A stretch of DNA of 64,000 nt from Pararhodonellum marinum (GTDB taxonomy: Bacteria > Bacteroidota > Bacteroidia > Cytophagales > Cyclobacteriaceae): contig NZ_JACEFJ010000005.1 of the NCBI RefSeq assembly GCF_015354735.1, forward strand, positions 186,001 through 250,000. Direction: 5' to 3'. A model generated the notes under the pieces. That model was not told the DNA's origin and did not search any database. It worked only from the letters and a program-made list of their open reading frames with translations. This document shows, in pieces, positions 18,834-31,225 of the stretch; positions within the stretch are counted from its first letter, which is position 1, and the number at the start of each line of letters is the position of its first letter. A program made the translations under genes and the position numbers.

Positions 18834-18862
18834 AAGACCTGACTTTTAAGTCAGGTCTTTTC
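18834..18862 (+). terminator. Terminator or attenuator between rplL and rpoB
   Basis: A 12-bp perfect inverted repeat (18834-18845 with 18848-18859) ending in TTTTCC lies 39 bases after rplL and 88 before rpoB. No consensus promoter is visible in between, so partial read-through, as in the E. coli rplL-rpoB attenuator, is likely. Confidence 0.7.
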
Positions 18863-18949
18863 CTGTTTGTGCACAGGTACAAAATTGCACTATTCCAAGC
18901 TTTAATTAGCTTAATACTAGAAAAATTTTCACTATAAACAAATACTGCC

Positions 18950-21900
18950 TTGGCTATCCAGAATCAAACCGTAAGGAAAAGTTTCTCATCCATTAAGGTA
19001 GTCAAAGACTATCCAGACTTTCTCGACATCCAACTTCAATCATTCAAAGATTTTTTCCAGTTGGATACTCCCGCAGAGAAAAGAAGGCAAGATGGTCTGT
19101 TCAAGGTGTTCTCCGAGAATTTCCCGATCAGTGACTCCAGAGAGAACTTTACCCTTGAATTTATTGACTACACCGTAGATCCCCCCAAATATAGTGTGGG
19201 AGAGTGTATTGACAGAGGCCTGACCTATTCAGTGCCCCTCAAAGCCAAACTACGCCTCCTTTGCCATGATGAGGACAATGAGGATTTCGAGACCATCGAA
19301 CAGGAAGTATTCTTGGGCAACCTGCCCTACATGACCGAAAAAGGTTCCTTTGTCATCAATGGCGCCGAACGTGTCATCGTGTCTCAGCTGCACAGGTCTC
19401 CCGGGGTGTTCTTTGCCCAAAGCAAGCACACGAACGGTACCAAACTGTATTCTGCCAGGATCATTCCTTTCAAAGGCTCATGGATCGAATTTGCAACTGA
19501 CATCAACAATGTCATGTACGCATACATCGACAGGAAAAAGAAATTCCCCGTAACGACATTGCTTAGAGCTATTGGTTACGGTTCAGATAAAGAAATATTG
19601 GATCTCTTTGGCCTTTCTGAAGAAGTTCCTGCCAATAAATCTACCCTGAAGAAAATCACAGGTAGAAAATTGGCTGCCCGGGTATTGAAAACCTGGGTGG
19701 AAGACTTTGTGGATGAAGATACCGGTGAAGTCGTTTCTATTGACAGAAACGAAGTGTTGTTGGAAAGAGACTCCATCCTATCGGACGAAGACATAGAGCT
19801 GATCCTGGAATCAGGTGCCAAAAGCGTCATCCTGCACAGGGAAGATGTGAATGTGGCTGATTACTCTATCATCTACAATACCTTACAGAAGGATAACTCA
19901 AATTCTGAAAAAGAAGCCGTAGAGGTAATTTATAGGCAATTAAGAAATACCGAAGCACCTGATGAGGCGACTGCAAGGGAAGTAATCCACGGATTGTTCT
20001 TCTCAGACAAGCGTTATGATCTGGGTGAGGTAGGTCGTTATAGAATCAACAAAAAGCTGGGGCTGAACATTGATTCCCTGAAAATTGTCCTTACCACTGA
20101 AGATATCATCAGTATTGTAAAATACCTGATCGGTTTGATCAACTCCAAAGCAGTAGTCGATGACATTGACCACTTGAGCAATAGGAGAGTAAGAACAGTG
20201 GGCGAGCAGTTGTACAGTCAATTCGGTGTGGGACTGGCCAGAATGGCCCGTACCATCCGTGAAAGAATGAACGTAAGGGACAATGAGGATTTCAAACCGG
20301 TAGATTTGATCAATGCAAGGACGCTGTCCTCTGTGATCAACTCCTTCTTTGGAACCAATCAGCTTTCCCAGTTCATGGATCAGACCAACCCGCTTGCGGA
20401 ACTGACCCACAAAAGAAGACTTTCTGCTTTGGGTCCCGGTGGACTTTCCAGAGAAAGAGCAGGATTTGAAGTAAGGGATGTGCACTACACCCACTACGGT
20501 CGACTTTGTACCATCGAAACCCCTGAAGGACCAAACATCGGTTTGATTTCTTCCCTTTGCGTTCACGCCAAAGTGAATGCCATGGGATTCTTGGAAACCC
20601 CTTACCGAAAAGTAGCAGAAGGCAAAGTAAATATGAATCAGGAAGACATCGTGTTCCTGACCGCAGAAGAAGAGGATGACAACAATATCGCTCAGGCCAA
20701 TGCTCCTTTGGATGAAAAAGGAAATTTCGTCAACGAAAAGGTAAAAGCCAGATTTGAGGGTGACTTCCCGGTATTGGAACCCAAGGAAATCAGCTACATG
20801 GACGTGGCCCCAAATCAGATCGTATCTGTGGCAGCATCGCTTATTCCATTCTTGGAGCATGATGATGCCAACCGGGCGCTGATGGGATCCAACATGCAGC
20901 GTCAGGCCGTTCCGTTGCTAAAAGCAGAATCTCCGATCGTGGGTACAGGACTTGAGGCCAAAGCCGCAACCGACTCGAGATCGCTGATCATTGCTGAAGC
21001 CAATGGTGTGGTGGACTATGTGGATGCCAAAAAAATTGTGGTTAAATATGATCTTTCTGAAGATGACCTTTTGGTCAATTTCAGTGATGAATATAAAACA
21101 TATGACCTGATCAAATTCAGGAGAACCAATCAAGACACGACCATCAACCTTTCTCCTTTGGTGCTCAAAGGGGAAAAAGTTACAAAAGGTCAAGTCTTGG
21201 TAGAAGGTTATTCCACTTCCAAAGGTGAATTGGCGCTTGGTAAAAACCTGAGAGTAGCCTACATGCCTTGGCAGGGTTATAACTTTGAAGATGCCATTGT
21301 AATTTCAGAACGGGTGGTGAGGGAAGACATCTTCACTTCTATCCACATCGAAGAATTTCAGCTTGAAGTAAGGGACACCAAGAGGGGTGAAGAGGAATTG
21401 ACCTCTGAAATTCCAAATGTCTCTGAAGAAGCGGTGAAAAACCTGGATGAGAACGGGATCATCAGAATCGGTGCCGAACTGAAAGAAGGAGACATCATCA
21501 TCGGTAAAATCACCCCTAAAGGTGAAACAGACCCTACTCCGGAAGAAAAACTGCTAAGGGCCATTTTTGGTGACAAAGCAGGGGATGTAAAAGATGCTTC
21601 TTTAAAGGCCTCTCCTTCCTTGAACGGTGTGGTGATCGAAACCAAACTCTTTTCCAGACCTAAAAAAGACAAGGACCTAAGGGTAAAAGCTAAGGCGGAA
21701 GTTGAAAAGCTTAAGTCTAAATATGCCAAGGACCTTTTGGGTATCCGTGCCAGAATGATCAACAAGTTGATCGATATTCTGGATGGAAAAACTTCTCAGG
21801 GCGTAAGGCATAAATTCGGTGATGAGATCATCAGCAAAGGAATGAAATTCAATGCAAAAAACATTGAGCAGAATTTATTCCCTGCCAAAAATCCTTACCG

Positions 21901-22825
21901 TGACGAAAGCAATTACAATGTGCCAGAGGAAGCGAACCTGGTTTCTGATATCATCTTGGATGATTGGACAGAGGACGCCCATATCAATTCTCTAGTACAG
22001 AAATTGGTGAAAAATTACGTGAACTCCAGAAACGAGATTTCTGGCAGATTCAAAAGAGATAAGTTCACCCTCGAAGTGGGAGATGAATTGCCTGCAGGAA
22101 TCGTACAGCTGGCCAAAGTCTATGTCGCCAAGAAGCGGAAGCTGAAAGTGGGCGATAAGATGGCAGGTCGACACGGTAACAAAGGCATCGTGGCCAGAAT
22201 CGTTAGAGAAGAAGACATGCCTTTCCTGGAAGACGGAACCCCAATGGATATCGTATTGAATCCGCTAGGTGTACCATCCAGGATGAACATCGGTCAGATT
22301 TTCGAAACGGTATTGGCGTGGGCTGGACAGAAACTGGACAAGAAATACGCAACACCGATCTTTGATGGGGCCACCATGGAAGAAGTAGCCAAGGAACTGG
22401 AGGATGCAAAACTTCCACCTTATGGCAGAACTTACTTGTATGATGGACTATCCGGTAAGCGCTTTGACCAGCCTGTAACCGTAGGAATTACCTACATGCT
22501 GAAACTGGGTCACCTAGTGGATGACAAAATGCACGCAAGGTCCATCGGGCCATATTCCTTGATCACGCAGCAGCCTTTGGGTGGTAAAGCCCAATTTGGT
22601 GGACAGCGATTCGGGGAGATGGAAGTATGGGCATTGGAAGCATTCGGTGCTTCTCATGTGTTGCAGGAGATCCTGACAGTGAAGTCTGATGATGTCATCG
22701 GTAGGGCCAAGGCCTATGAAGCCATCGTAAAAGGAGAGAACCTTCCGAAACCGAACATTCCGGAATCCTTTAACGTTTTGGTGCATGAACTGAGAGGTCT
22801 TGCCCTTGAGATTACATTAGACTAA
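18950..22825 (+). CDS. rpoB: RNA polymerase subunit beta
   Basis: 1291 residues. The start must be TTG: an in-frame TAA lies 15 bases upstream, no ATG or GTG lies between, and the N-terminus [12 protein letters not shown] fits the family. The rifampicin pocket reads [20 protein letters not shown] then LSALGPGG, with the Asp, His and Ser positions in the sensitive form. The C-terminal region carries the catalytic-centre lysines and the [20 protein letters not shown] block split across 1210-1235. It forms the core polymerase with rpoC 49 bases downstream. Confidence 0.98.
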   Translation: MAIQNQTVRKSFSSIKVVKDYPDFLDIQLQSFKDFFQLDTPAEKRRQDGLFKVFSENFPISDSRENFTLEFIDYTVDPPKYSVGECIDRGLTYSVPLKAKLRLLCHDEDNEDFETIEQEVFLGNLPYMTEKGSFVINGAERVIVSQLHRSPGVFFAQSKHTNGTKLYSARIIPFKGSWIEFATDINNVMYAYIDRKKKFPVTTLLRAIGYGSDKEILDLFGLSEEVPANKSTLKKITGRKLAARVLKTWVEDFVDEDTGEVVSIDRNEVLLERDSILSDEDIELILESGAKSVILHREDVNVADYSIIYNTLQKDNSNSEKEAVEVIYRQLRNTEAPDEATAREVIHGLFFSDKRYDLGEVGRYRINKKLGLNIDSLKIVLTTEDIISIVKYLIGLINSKAVVDDIDHLSNRRVRTVGEQLYSQFGVGLARMARTIRERMNVRDNEDFKPVDLINARTLSSVINSFFGTNQLSQFMDQTNPLAELTHKRRLSALGPGGLSRERAGFEVRDVHYTHYGRLCTIETPEGPNIGLISSLCVHAKVNAMGFLETPYRKVAEGKVNMNQEDIVFLTAEEEDDNNIAQANAPLDEKGNFVNEKVKARFEGDFPVLEPKEISYMDVAPNQIVSVAASLIPFLEHDDANRALMGSNMQRQAVPLLKAESPIVGTGLEAKAATDSRSLIIAEANGVVDYVDAKKIVVKYDLSEDDLLVNFSDEYKTYDLIKFRRTNQDTTINLSPLVLKGEKVTKGQVLVEGYSTSKGELALGKNLRVAYMPWQGYNFEDAIVISERVVREDIFTSIHIEEFQLEVRDTKRGEEELTSEIPNVSEEAVKNLDENGIIRIGAELKEGDIIIGKITPKGETDPTPEEKLLRAIFGDKAGDVKDASLKASPSLNGVVIETKLFSRPKKDKDLRVKAKAEVEKLKSKYAKDLLGIRARMINKLIDILDGKTSQGVRHKFGDEIISKGMKFNAKNIEQNLFPAKNPYRDESNYNVPEEANLVSDIILDDWTEDAHINSLVQKLVKNYVNSRNEISGRFKRDKFTLEVGDELPAGIVQLAKVYVAKKRKLKVGDKMAGRHGNKGIVARIVREEDMPFLEDGTPMDIVLNPLGVPSRMNIGQIFETVLAWAGQKLDKKYATPIFDGATMEEVAKELEDAKLPPYGRTYLYDGLSGKRFDQPVTVGITYMLKLGHLVDDKMHARSIGPYSLITQQPLGGKAQFGGQRFGEMEVWALEAFGASHVLQEILTVKSDDVIGRAKAYEAIVKGENLPKPNIPESFNVLVHELRGLALEITLD

Positions 22826-22837
22826 TTGAAAAAAAAT

Positions 22838-22851
22838 GGGCCGAAAGGCCC
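22838..22851 (+). other. Small GAAA-tetraloop hairpin between rpoB and rpoC
   Basis: GGGCC-GAAA-GGCCC forms a stable five-base-pair hairpin with a GNRA loop in the 49-base intergenic space. It has no T tract so it is not a terminator; it may be an mRNA-processing or stability element. Confidence 0.5.
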
Positions 22852-22874
22852 TTCACATACTCACTGATTAAATT

Positions 22875-25800
22875 ATGGCGTTCAGAAAAAATAAAAAACT
22901 AAACATCGACTTTTCCAGAGTCACCATAAGTTTAGCTTCCCCAGAATCCATTCTGGACAGCTCCCATGGTGAAGTGACGCAGCCGGAAACCATCAACTAC
23001 AGAACCTATAAGCCTGAAATGGGTGGTTTGTTCTGTGAGCGAATTTTCGGTCCTGTGAAAGACTGGGAATGTCATTGTGGAAAATACAAGCGCATAAGAT
23101 ATAAAGGCATCATCTGTGACAGATGTGGTGTAGAAGTGACAGAAAAGAAAGTGAGAAGGGAACGAATGGGCCATATCGAATTGGTGGTTCCTGTCGCTCA
23201 CATCTGGTACTTCAAATCCCTGCCAAATAAAATCGGTTACTTGTTGGGATTGCCTACCAAGAAACTGGATCAGATTGTCTATTATGAAAGATATGCCGTC
23301 ATCCAAGCTGGCGTGAAGGCTGAAGATGGTATCCAATACCTGGATTTCCTCACTGAGGACGAGTACTTGGACATCATGGACAAGCTTCCTAAGGAAAACC
23401 AAATGATGGACGACGAAGATCCCAATAAATTCATCGCCAAAATGGGTGCTGAAGCCATTGAGATGTTGTTGGCCAGACTGGATTTGGATGATCTTTCTTA
23501 CAGCTTACGTCACCAAGCTGCCACTGATACTTCACAGCAAAGAAAAGCGGAAGCTTTGAAGAGGCTGAAAGTAGTGGAAGCCTTTAGAGAAGCCCGAACC
23601 AGAATTGAAAACCGTCCGGAGTGGATGGTGGTCAGGATGGTTCCTGTCATTCCACCGGAATTAAGACCTTTGGTGCCATTGGACGGTGGTAGATTTGCCA
23701 CTTCTGATTTGAATGACCTTTACAGAAGGGTCATCATCCGAAACAACCGATTGAAAAGGTTGATCGACATCAAAGCGCCAGAAGTGATTCTGAGAAACGA
23801 AAAAAGGATGCTTCAGGAAGCGGTGGATTCCTTATTCGATAACTCAAGAAAAGTAAATGCAGTAAGATCCGATGGAAACAGGGCATTGAAGTCACTTTCA
23901 GACATGCTGAAAGGAAAGCAAGGCCGATTCCGTCAAAACCTGTTGGGTAAAAGGGTGGATTACTCCGGTCGTTCTGTGATCGTGGTAGGCCCTGAACTTA
24001 AGCTGCATGAATGCGGATTGCCTAAAAATATGGCGGCAGAATTGTTCAAGCCTTTTATCATCAGAAAACTGATTGAAAGAGGCATTGTCAAAACTGTAAA
24101 ATCAGCCAAGAAAATAGTAGACAGAAAAGATCCGGTAGTATGGGACATCCTGGAAAACGTATTGAAAGGACATCCGGTATTGCTTAACAGAGCGCCAACT
24201 TTGCACCGATTGGGTATTCAGGCTTTCCAGCCTAAACTTATCGAAGGCAAAGCCATTCAATTGCACCCACTCGTCTGTACTGCCTTTAACGCGGATTTTG
24301 ACGGTGACCAAATGGCTGTACACGTTCCTTTGGGACATGAAGCCATTTTGGAAGCGTCTACTTTGATGCTTTCCTCACACAATATCCTGAACCCTGCAAA
24401 TGGGGCACCGATTACTGTTCCTTCCCAGGATATGGTGTTGGGCCTTTACTATGTGACCAAAGGAAAGAAATCCACCCCTGAAGAGGTAGTGGATGGTGAA
24501 GGAATGACATTCTATGGAGAGGAAGAGGTACTTATTTCTTTAAATGAAGGAAGGGTATCCCCTCATGCCAACATCAAGTGTAAGGTTTCTGTAAGAACGG
24601 AAAGCGGAGAATTGGAAGATAAAATCATCGATACCGTAGCCGGTAGGTTGATTTTCAACCAGTTTGTTCCTAAAGAGGTTGGATTTGTAAATGAGCTGTT
24701 GACCAAGAAAAAGCTACAGCAGATCATCGCTACAGTAGTAAAAATCTGTGGGGTAGCAAGAACAGCCCAATTCCTGGATGATATCAAAAATCTTGGTTTC
24801 AAGATGGCTTATGAAGGTGGGTTATCTATGGGACTGAATGATGTGATCATTCCTGAGGAAAAAGATCCATTGATCAACAAAGCCAAAGATGAGGTTGACC
24901 AGGTATGGAACAACTATCTGATGGGTTTGATCACCGACAACGAAAGATACAACCAGGTCATTGACATCTGGACCAGAACCAACTCTAATCTGACCAACAT
25001 TCTGATGAGACAGATGGAAGAGGATAAGCAAGGTTTCAATGCGATATACATGATGATGCACTCAGGAGCGAGAGGTTCCAGAGAGCAGATTCGTCAGCTA
25101 GGCGGTATGAGGGGTCTGATGGCCAAGCCACAGAAAAACCTTCAGGGTTCAGTTGGAGAAATCATCGAAAACCCGATTCTTTCCAACTTTAAAGAAGGAT
25201 TGGATGTATTGGAATACTTTATTTCCACCCACGGTGCCCGAAAAGGACTTGCTGATACAGCTTTGAAAACAGCTGATGCAGGTTATTTGACAAGAAGGCT
25301 TGTGGATGTAGCCCAAGACATGATCATTTCTGAAGATGACTGCGGCACCTTGAGGGGATTGATCGTTCAGCCATTGAGGGACAACGACGAGATCGTGGAA
25401 CCGCTTTCCGAAAGAATTCTGGGTAGGGTGTCTGTCCACGATGTTTACCATCCGATCACAGATGAATTGATCGTACCAGCAGGTGTGGAAATCACGGATG
25501 AGATTGCCCGAAATGTAGATGAATCTCCGATAGATGAAGTTGAAATCAGATCTGTACTGACCTGTGAAACCAGAAGAGGTGTCTGCGCCAAATGTTATGG
25601 ACGCAACCTGGCCACCGGTAACATGGTGCAAGTAGGGGAATCTGTAGGTGTAATCGCCGCTCAATCTATCGGTGAACCAGGTACTCAGTTGACCTTGAGA
25701 ACCTTCCACGTAGGGGGTACAGCGTCCAACATTTCCGTTGAAGCAAGTATCAATGCCAAATTTGACGGAGTGGTCGAATTTGACGAAGAATTGAAATGGA

Positions 25801-27185
25801 TCGATACTACCAATAAGGATGGTGAGAAAGTTTCTATCGTGATGGGTAGATCCGGTGAGATCAAAATCAATGATGTAAAATCCGGTAAGACCCTGGTGTC
25901 GAACCACGTGCCTTACGGCGCGATACTGAATGTCAAGGACGGTCAGAAATTGGCCAAAGGAGATTCTCTCTGTACTTGGGATCCATACAATGCTGTGATT
26001 TTATCCGAATACGATGGAGAGGTTGCTTTTGAGGCAGTCATTGAAGGCATCACTTACAAAGAAGTGGCTGATGATCAGACAGGCTATAGAGAAAAAGTAA
26101 TCATAGATACCAAGGACAAAACCAAAAACCCCGCAGTGGTGGTGGAATACGGAGACGAAAGCAAGTCCTATAACGTTCCTGTCGGCGCCCACTTGGCGGT
26201 AGATCAGGGCGAAAAGGTAAAAGCTGGTCAGATCCTGGTAAAAATCCCACGTTCTGTTGGAAAAACCAGAGACATCACCGGTGGTTTGCCTAGGGTAACT
26301 GAATTGTTCGAGGCCAGAAACCCATCCAATCCGGCTGTGGTTTCCGAAATCGACGGTGTGGTAACCTATGGTGGCATCAAGAGGGGTAACCGTGAAATCT
26401 TCATTGAGTCCAGAGATGGGGTGAAGAAAAGATACATGGTTTCTCTTTCCAAGCATATTTTGGTGCAGGAAAATGATTTCATCAGAGCAGGTGAGGCTTT
26501 GTCTGATGGAGCGATTACTCCAAATGACATCCTTTCCATCAAAGGCCCAACGGCGGTGCAGGAATACCTGGTCAATGAGATTCAGGAAGTTTACCGACTA
26601 CAAGGTGTAAAAATCAATGACAAGCACATCGAGGTTATCGTAACCCAAATGATGCAGAAAGTTGAGATCTTGGATGCAGGGGACACTGGATTCCTTCAGG
26701 GTCAGATTGTAGACAAGTGGGCGTTCCGTGAAGAGAACGACACCATCTTGGACAAAAAAGTGGTTATGGATGCCGGAGATTCCAGCACCTTAAAGCCAGG
26801 TATGATCATCACTGCTAGAAGGCTTAGAGATGAGAATTCCAGTCTGAAACGGAAAGACCTCAAGCTAGTGCAGGTAAGGGACGCAGAAACAGCCGTTTCC
26901 AAACCTACCTTACAGGGTATAACTGCCGCGTCTTTGGGAACTGAAAGCTTTATTTCAGCAGCTTCCTTCCAGGAAACCACCAAAGTATTGAGTGAAGCTG
27001 CGATCCGAGGCAAGCGAGATGAACTTCTGGGACTGAAAGAAAACGTGATTGTGGGCCATTTGATCCCTGCCGGAACCGGTCAGAGACATTTCCACAAAAT
27101 GATCGTAGGGTCACAGGAAGAATATGACAAATTGACCGCAGAGAAAGAAAAATCTATGAAGAGAGCCAAAGAGGTGATCAGATAA
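22875..27185 (+). CDS. rpoC: RNA polymerase subunit beta'
   Basis: 1436 residues. The N-terminal zinc site reads CHCGKYKRI then CDRCG (about 65-90). The catalytic magnesium site NADFDGDQ has Asp474, Asp476 and Asp478. The second zinc site ([13 protein letters not shown]) lies near 895-907, and the trigger loop and bridge helix around [12 protein letters not shown] and [15 protein letters not shown] are intact. A strong terminator follows, ending the rpoBC unit. Confidence 0.98.
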   Translation: MAFRKNKKLNIDFSRVTISLASPESILDSSHGEVTQPETINYRTYKPEMGGLFCERIFGPVKDWECHCGKYKRIRYKGIICDRCGVEVTEKKVRRERMGHIELVVPVAHIWYFKSLPNKIGYLLGLPTKKLDQIVYYERYAVIQAGVKAEDGIQYLDFLTEDEYLDIMDKLPKENQMMDDEDPNKFIAKMGAEAIEMLLARLDLDDLSYSLRHQAATDTSQQRKAEALKRLKVVEAFREARTRIENRPEWMVVRMVPVIPPELRPLVPLDGGRFATSDLNDLYRRVIIRNNRLKRLIDIKAPEVILRNEKRMLQEAVDSLFDNSRKVNAVRSDGNRALKSLSDMLKGKQGRFRQNLLGKRVDYSGRSVIVVGPELKLHECGLPKNMAAELFKPFIIRKLIERGIVKTVKSAKKIVDRKDPVVWDILENVLKGHPVLLNRAPTLHRLGIQAFQPKLIEGKAIQLHPLVCTAFNADFDGDQMAVHVPLGHEAILEASTLMLSSHNILNPANGAPITVPSQDMVLGLYYVTKGKKSTPEEVVDGEGMTFYGEEEVLISLNEGRVSPHANIKCKVSVRTESGELEDKIIDTVAGRLIFNQFVPKEVGFVNELLTKKKLQQIIATVVKICGVARTAQFLDDIKNLGFKMAYEGGLSMGLNDVIIPEEKDPLINKAKDEVDQVWNNYLMGLITDNERYNQVIDIWTRTNSNLTNILMRQMEEDKQGFNAIYMMMHSGARGSREQIRQLGGMRGLMAKPQKNLQGSVGEIIENPILSNFKEGLDVLEYFISTHGARKGLADTALKTADAGYLTRRLVDVAQDMIISEDDCGTLRGLIVQPLRDNDEIVEPLSERILGRVSVHDVYHPITDELIVPAGVEITDEIARNVDESPIDEVEIRSVLTCETRRGVCAKCYGRNLATGNMVQVGESVGVIAAQSIGEPGTQLTLRTFHVGGTASNISVEASINAKFDGVVEFDEELKWIDTTNKDGEKVSIVMGRSGEIKINDVKSGKTLVSNHVPYGAILNVKDGQKLAKGDSLCTWDPYNAVILSEYDGEVAFEAVIEGITYKEVADDQTGYREKVIIDTKDKTKNPAVVVEYGDESKSYNVPVGAHLAVDQGEKVKAGQILVKIPRSVGKTRDITGGLPRVTELFEARNPSNPAVVSEIDGVVTYGGIKRGNREIFIESRDGVKKRYMVSLSKHILVQENDFIRAGEALSDGAITPNDILSIKGPTAVQEYLVNEIQEVYRLQGVKINDKHIEVIVTQMMQKVEILDAGDTGFLQGQIVDKWAFREENDTILDKKVVMDAGDSSTLKPGMIITARRLRDENSSLKRKDLKLVQVRDAETAVSKPTLQGITAASLGTESFISAASFQETTKVLSEAAIRGKRDELLGLKENVIVGHLIPAGTGQRHFHKMIVGSQEEYDKLTAEKEKSMKRAKEVIR

Positions 27186-27206
27186 GATTTTAGGTTCTAA
27201 TACAAT

Positions 27207-27239
27207 AAAGGCCTGTAAGCGTAATTTACAGGCCTTTTT
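27207..27239 (+). terminator. Terminator after rpoC
   Basis: A 12-bp stem (AAAGGCCTGTAA, 27207-27218, with 27226-27237) and T-rich end lie 21 bases after the rpoC stop codon and end only eight bases before the DUF3467 start. Confidence 0.85.
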
Positions 27240-27246
27240 CAATCAA

Positions 27247-27579
27247 ATGCATATGGAAGAGGACAAAAAACAACCCCCAAGGGGAGATCAGCAGATCAAT
27301 GTAGAATTGCCTGAGGAAGTGGCGGAAGGCATTTATTCCAATCTAGCCATGATCGCGCACAGCAATTCGGAATTTGTGGTGGACTTCATCAGACTTATGC
27401 CAGGCGTACCCAAGGCCAAAGTAAAATCACGGATCATCATGACCCCGGATCATGCCAAAAGGTTATTGGCTGCCTTGAAGGACAACATTGAAAAATACGA
27501 ACAAGCATTTGGCAAGATTCCAACCGGAGGAGCTGCCCCGCAGTTTCCGCTCAACTTTGGAAGTCCCGGTGAAGCCTAA
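27247..27579 (+). CDS. DUF3467 domain protein
   Basis: 110 residues of the small DUF3467 family, function unknown. The core is AEGIYSNLAMIAHSNSEFV through RIIMTPDHAKRLLAALKDNI (about 20-82), with a Gly/Pro-rich tail. A second ATG two codons in (27253) is an equally good start. It sits directly behind the rpoC terminator with no visible promoter of its own, so it may depend on read-through. A promoter for rpsL follows. The family is widely found in bacteria and archaea; cytoplasmic, with no catalytic motif visible. Confidence 0.85.
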   Translation: MHMEEDKKQPPRGDQQINVELPEEVAEGIYSNLAMIAHSNSEFVVDFIRLMPGVPKAKVKSRIIMTPDHAKRLLAALKDNIEKYEQAFGKIPTGGAAPQFPLNFGSPGEA

Positions 27580-27600
27580 CAAAAATATAACACGTTAATT

Positions 27601-27630
27601 TTGTTTGTTTTATTGATTTCACTACCTTTG
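27601..27630 (+). promoter_or_regulatory. Promoter of the rpsL-rpsG-fusA-rpsJ operon
   Basis: TTG (27601-27603), exactly 19 bases, then TACCTTTG (27623-27630), followed by CAGTCC. It matches the Bacteroidota consensus and lies 49 bases before rpsL. Confidence 0.8.
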
Positions 27631-27679
27631 CAGTCCAAAATTTAACAGTTTAAAGAAGCAAAATAAATTTTATCAGTTA

Positions 27680-28063
27680 ATGCCTACTATACAACAGTTA
27701 GTAAGAAAAGGTAGAAACACCCTTGAGACCAAGTCAAAGTCAAGAGCACTTGACGCTTGCCCTCAGCGTAGGGGTGTGTGTACCAGGGTGTACACTACCA
27801 CGCCTAAGAAGCCGAACTCCGCGATGAGGAAGGTAGCCAGGGTAAGATTGACGAATGGAAAAGAGGTGAATGCTTATATTCCTGGTGAGGGTCACAACTT
27901 GCAGGAGCACTCCATAGTTTTGATTAGGGGTGGTCGTGTTAAGGACCTTCCAGGTGTGAGGTATCACATCATCCGAGGTGCATTGGATACTGCCGGAGTA
28001 AAAGACCGTAAGCAAGGTCGCTCCAAGTACGGTGCGAAGCGTCCTAAAGATGCCAAGAAATAA
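27680..28063 (+). CDS. rpsL: 30S ribosomal protein S12
   Basis: 127 residues. It lines the decoding centre. The streptomycin-related lysines are wild type: [11 protein letters not shown] (near 42-52) and [13 protein letters not shown] (near 85-97). It leads the str operon, with a well-formed promoter upstream and rpsG 21 bases downstream. Confidence 0.98.
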   Translation: MPTIQQLVRKGRNTLETKSKSRALDACPQRRGVCTRVYTTTPKKPNSAMRKVARVRLTNGKEVNAYIPGEGHNLQEHSIVLIRGGRVKDLPGVRYHIIRGALDTAGVKDRKQGRSKYGAKRPKDAKK

Positions 28064-28084
28064 GAAAAACACATTTAAGAAATA

Positions 28085-28552
28085 ATGAGAAAAGCGAAAC
28101 CAAAAAAGAGATATATTCTTCCTGACCCGAAGTTCAATGATACTTTGGTCACCAAGTTTGTGAACTGCCTTATGGTAGACGGGAAGAAGAGTATTGCTTA
28201 CAAAATCTTCTACGATGCGGTAGCTAAAGTAGAGGATAAAACAGGTGAGAACGGTCTTGAGGTTTGGAAAAAAGCGCTTACCAACATCACTCCTGCCGTA
28301 GAGGTAAAGAGTAGAAGAGTTGGTGGAGCAACATTCCAAGTGCCAATGGAAGTCAGACCCGAAAGGAAAACGTCACTTGGAATCAAATGGATGATCACCT
28401 ATGCAAGAAAAAGGGGTGAGAAGACCATGATGGACAGATTAGCGGGAGAGATTATGTCTGCTTCCAAAGGAGAAGGCGCGGCAGTGAAGAAAAAAGATGA
28501 TACGCACAGGATGGCAGAAGCCAACAAAGCATTCTCACATTTTAGATTTTAA
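28085..28552 (+). CDS. rpsG: 30S ribosomal protein S7
   Basis: 155 residues, helical, organiser of the 30S head. Conserved [13 protein letters not shown] and the loop [20 protein letters not shown] are split about 35-47 and 72-91. It lies five bases before fusA. In many bacteria S7 is the autoregulator of this operon. Confidence 0.98.
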   Translation: MRKAKPKKRYILPDPKFNDTLVTKFVNCLMVDGKKSIAYKIFYDAVAKVEDKTGENGLEVWKKALTNITPAVEVKSRRVGGATFQVPMEVRPERKTSLGIKWMITYARKRGEKTMMDRLAGEIMSASKGEGAAVKKKDDTHRMAEANKAFSHFRF

Positions 28553-28557
28553 TAGTA

Positions 28558-30675
28558 ATGGCCAGAGATTTAAAGTACACTAGGAACATCGGTATTGCTG
28601 CACACATTGATGCAGGTAAAACTACTACCACTGAAAGAATCCTTTTTTATTCCGGCGTAAGCCATAAAATAGGTGAAGTTCATGATGGAGCAGCTACCAT
28701 GGACTGGATGGCACAAGAGCAGGAAAGAGGGATTACCATCACTTCGGCTGCCACCACCGTTTTTTGGAATTACAGAGATCAAAAATACCAAATCAACATC
28801 ATCGATACACCAGGTCACGTGGATTTTACCGTAGAGGTAAACAGGTCGCTCCGGGTCTTGGATGGGTTGGTATTCCTTTTCAGCGCTGTAGACGGGGTAG
28901 AGCCTCAGTCTGAAACCAACTGGCGTCTGGCAGATAATTATAAAGTAGCCCGAATCGGATTTGTCAACAAGATGGACCGTGCAGGTGCTGATTTTCTTGA
29001 TGTGTGCAAGCAGGTCAAAGAAAAATTGGGTAGCAATGGGGTGCCTTTGCAGTTACCCATTGGTGCAGAAGAAAAATTCAGAGGGGTAGTTGACCTGATC
29101 AACAACCGAGCCATCATCTGGAACGAAGATGACTTGGGCATGACGTACGAGGAAGTTCCCATTCCAGCAGATATGGAGGAAGAAGTGGCCGAGTATAGAG
29201 AGCACCTTTTAGAAGCTGTTGCTGACTACGACGAGTCATTGATGGAGAAATTCTTCGATGATCCCGATTCCATCACAGAAGCTGAAATATTGAAAGCGCT
29301 AAGAGCGGCAACCATCGACATGAAAATTGTCCCTATGGTCTGCGGATCATCTTTCAAAAACAAAGGAGTACAGACCATGTTGGACCTGGTGATGGAACTG
29401 TTGCCATCTCCTATGGACAAAGATGATATCGTTGCTACTTCTTTGGATTCAGAAAAAGACGTTAAAATCAGTCCTGATGAAAACGAACCTTTTACCGGTT
29501 TGGCTTTCAAAATTGCTACCGACCCATTTGTGGGTAGGCTATGTTTTGTAAGGGCTTATTCCGGCAAGCTGGAATCCGGTTCTTACATTTTCAACAGCCG
29601 TTCAGGAAATAAAGAAAGAATCTCAAGGGTATTCCAGATGCATGCCAACAAGCAGAACCAAATCGAAAGATTGGTAGCTGGTGATATTGCTGCGGTGGTT
29701 GGGTTTAAAGACATCAAAACCGGTGATACCCTTTGTGACGAAAAGCGTAAAGTAGTTCTGGAATCCATGGTATTCCCAGAGCCAGTAATCGGTTATGCCA
29801 TCGAGCCTAAAACGCAGGCTGATGTGGATAAACTGGGTATGGCCATTGCCAAACTAGTAGAGGAAGACCCTACGCTTCAGGTCAATACTGACCACGAAAC
29901 CGGTCAGACCATCTTGAGAGGTATGGGTGAGCTTCACTTAGACATCATTATAGACCGATTGAAAAGAGAGTTCAAGGTTGAAATCAACCAAGGTGCTCCT
30001 CAGGTGGCATATAAAGAAGCTCTATTCAGTTCGGTTGAGCATAAAGAAGTTTACAAAAAGCAAACCGGTGGTAAAGGAAAATTTGCCGATATCGTATTTG
30101 AACTTGGACCCAAGGACAAAGATCCTGAGACAGGTGAGATCAAACAAGGTTTGGACTTTGTCAATGGCATTGTAGGTGGTGTGATTCCGAAAGAATTTAT
30201 CCCTGCGATCCAAAAAGGATTCAACGAGGCCATGAAAAACGGTCCATTGGCGGGTTACCCCATTGAGTCCATGAAAGTAAGGCTTTTCCACGGATCTTTC
30301 CACGATGTCGATTCCGATGCCCTTTCCTTTGAATTGGCAGCTAGAATCGGATTTAAAGAGGCAGCTAAAAAGTGTAAGCCAGCCCTTTTGGAACCCATCA
30401 TGGCGGTGGAAGTGGTTTCTCCTGATGAATATACCGGCCCCATTACCGGAGATTTGAACAGAAGAAGGGGATTGATGAAAGGAATGGATACCAAAGGCAC
30501 TTCCAGCGTAATCAAAGCTGATGTCCCTTTGTCTGAGTTGTTCGGTTATGTTACTGACTTGAGGACCATCACCTCTGGTAGAGCTACCGCTTCTTTGACC
30601 TTCTCTCATTATGAGCCTACTCCGACCAACATAGCGGAAACTGTGATTGCAAAAGTAAAAGGCGAGAAAGTCTAA
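28558..30675 (+). CDS. fusA: Elongation factor G
   Basis: 705 residues, five domains. The GTPase domain has [13 protein letters not shown] (15-27), DTPGHVDF and NKMDRAG; domain IV, which enters the A site, includes [14 protein letters not shown]. It drives translocation and, with Frr, ribosome recycling. It lies between rpsG and rpsJ; unlike the classical str operon, tuf does not follow. Confidence 0.98.
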   Translation: MARDLKYTRNIGIAAHIDAGKTTTTERILFYSGVSHKIGEVHDGAATMDWMAQEQERGITITSAATTVFWNYRDQKYQINIIDTPGHVDFTVEVNRSLRVLDGLVFLFSAVDGVEPQSETNWRLADNYKVARIGFVNKMDRAGADFLDVCKQVKEKLGSNGVPLQLPIGAEEKFRGVVDLINNRAIIWNEDDLGMTYEEVPIPADMEEEVAEYREHLLEAVADYDESLMEKFFDDPDSITEAEILKALRAATIDMKIVPMVCGSSFKNKGVQTMLDLVMELLPSPMDKDDIVATSLDSEKDVKISPDENEPFTGLAFKIATDPFVGRLCFVRAYSGKLESGSYIFNSRSGNKERISRVFQMHANKQNQIERLVAGDIAAVVGFKDIKTGDTLCDEKRKVVLESMVFPEPVIGYAIEPKTQADVDKLGMAIAKLVEEDPTLQVNTDHETGQTILRGMGELHLDIIIDRLKREFKVEINQGAPQVAYKEALFSSVEHKEVYKKQTGGKGKFADIVFELGPKDKDPETGEIKQGLDFVNGIVGGVIPKEFIPAIQKGFNEAMKNGPLAGYPIESMKVRLFHGSFHDVDSDALSFELAARIGFKEAAKKCKPALLEPIMAVEVVSPDEYTGPITGDLNRRRGLMKGMDTKGTSSVIKADVPLSELFGYVTDLRTITSGRATASLTFSHYEPTPTNIAETVIAKVKGEKV

Positions 30676-30687
30676 ATTCTATCGAAA

Positions 30688-30993
30688 ATGAATCAGAAAA
30701 TCAGAATAAAATTAAAGTCTTACGATCACAGCCTGGTGGACAAGTCATCTGAGAAGATCGTAAAAGCAGTGAAATCTACCGGTGCCATTGTAGTGGGACC
30801 GATTCCATTGCCTACCAAAAAAGAAAAGTTCACCGTATTGAGGTCTCCTCACGTGAACAAGAAAGCCAGAGATCAGTATCAACTTTGTACTTACAAAAGG
30901 TTGGTGGATATTTATTCCAACAGCGGTAAGACGGTAGATGCTTTGATGAAGATCGAACTCCCTAGCGGTGTCGATGTAGAAATCAAAGTCTGA
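30688..30993 (+). CDS. rpsJ: 30S ribosomal protein S10
   Basis: 101 residues. S10 (also NusE) binds NusG and NusB. The sequence has [20 protein letters not shown] and [21 protein letters not shown] in parts. It lies 12 bases after fusA and is followed by a terminator, so it belongs to the str transcript rather than the S10 operon that begins with rplC. Confidence 0.97.
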   Translation: MNQKIRIKLKSYDHSLVDKSSEKIVKAVKSTGAIVVGPIPLPTKKEKFTVLRSPHVNKKARDQYQLCTYKRLVDIYSNSGKTVDALMKIELPSGVDVEIKV

Positions 30994-31014
30994 CCTGCCT
31001 ACAACATATCAGTG

Positions 31015-31046
31015 AAAAACCTACACCTTATGCGGTGTGGGTTTTT
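31015..31046 (+). terminator. Terminator after rpsJ
   Basis: AAAAACC plus TACACC pairs with GGTGTGG plus GTTTTT (one T-G pair), loop TTATGC. It ends the rpsL-rpsJ unit 21 bases after the rpsJ stop codon. Confidence 0.8.
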
Positions 31047-31156
31047 ATTTTGTCATTTTTAAAAACGCAGTTCATTTCTTTCGATCCATGCCTAGGTTGA
31101 ATTGCTTTTTAAGGAGATTATTTTACGTAAATGTTTGAAAATATATAAGTTGTAAT

Positions 31157-31186
31157 TTGTTAGCTGATGATAAATTACTAACTTTG
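31157..31186 (+). promoter_or_regulatory. Promoter of the rplC-rpsN (S10) operon
   Basis: TTG at 31157-31159, exactly 19 bases, and TAACTTTG at 31179-31186 followed by CAGTCC. Its downstream sequence gives a leader of about 55-60 bases before rplC. Confidence 0.8.
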
Positions 31187-31203
31187 CAGTCCTTTAAAAA
31201 GGG

Positions 31204-31225
31204 CACAGGTGCGTAAACGCCTGTG
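31204..31225 (+). promoter_or_regulatory. Stem-loop in the rplC leader
   Basis: CACAGG-TG-CG, loop TAAA, CGCCTGTG forms an eight-pair stem with a two-base bulge in the 5' untranslated region, 25 bases before the rplC ATG. Ribosomal leaders of this kind often bind an encoded protein (L4 for the S10 operon of E. coli). A role here is inferred from position only. Confidence 0.45.

Noticed and set aside
20003-20860. 285-codon open frame antisense to rpoB
   Set aside because: It is the mirror of strongly conserved rpoB codons; composition is not protein-like and no start context or partner gene exists.
25149-25907. 252-codon open frame antisense to rpoC
   Set aside because: Same reason: a shadow of rpoC coding sequence on the other strand.
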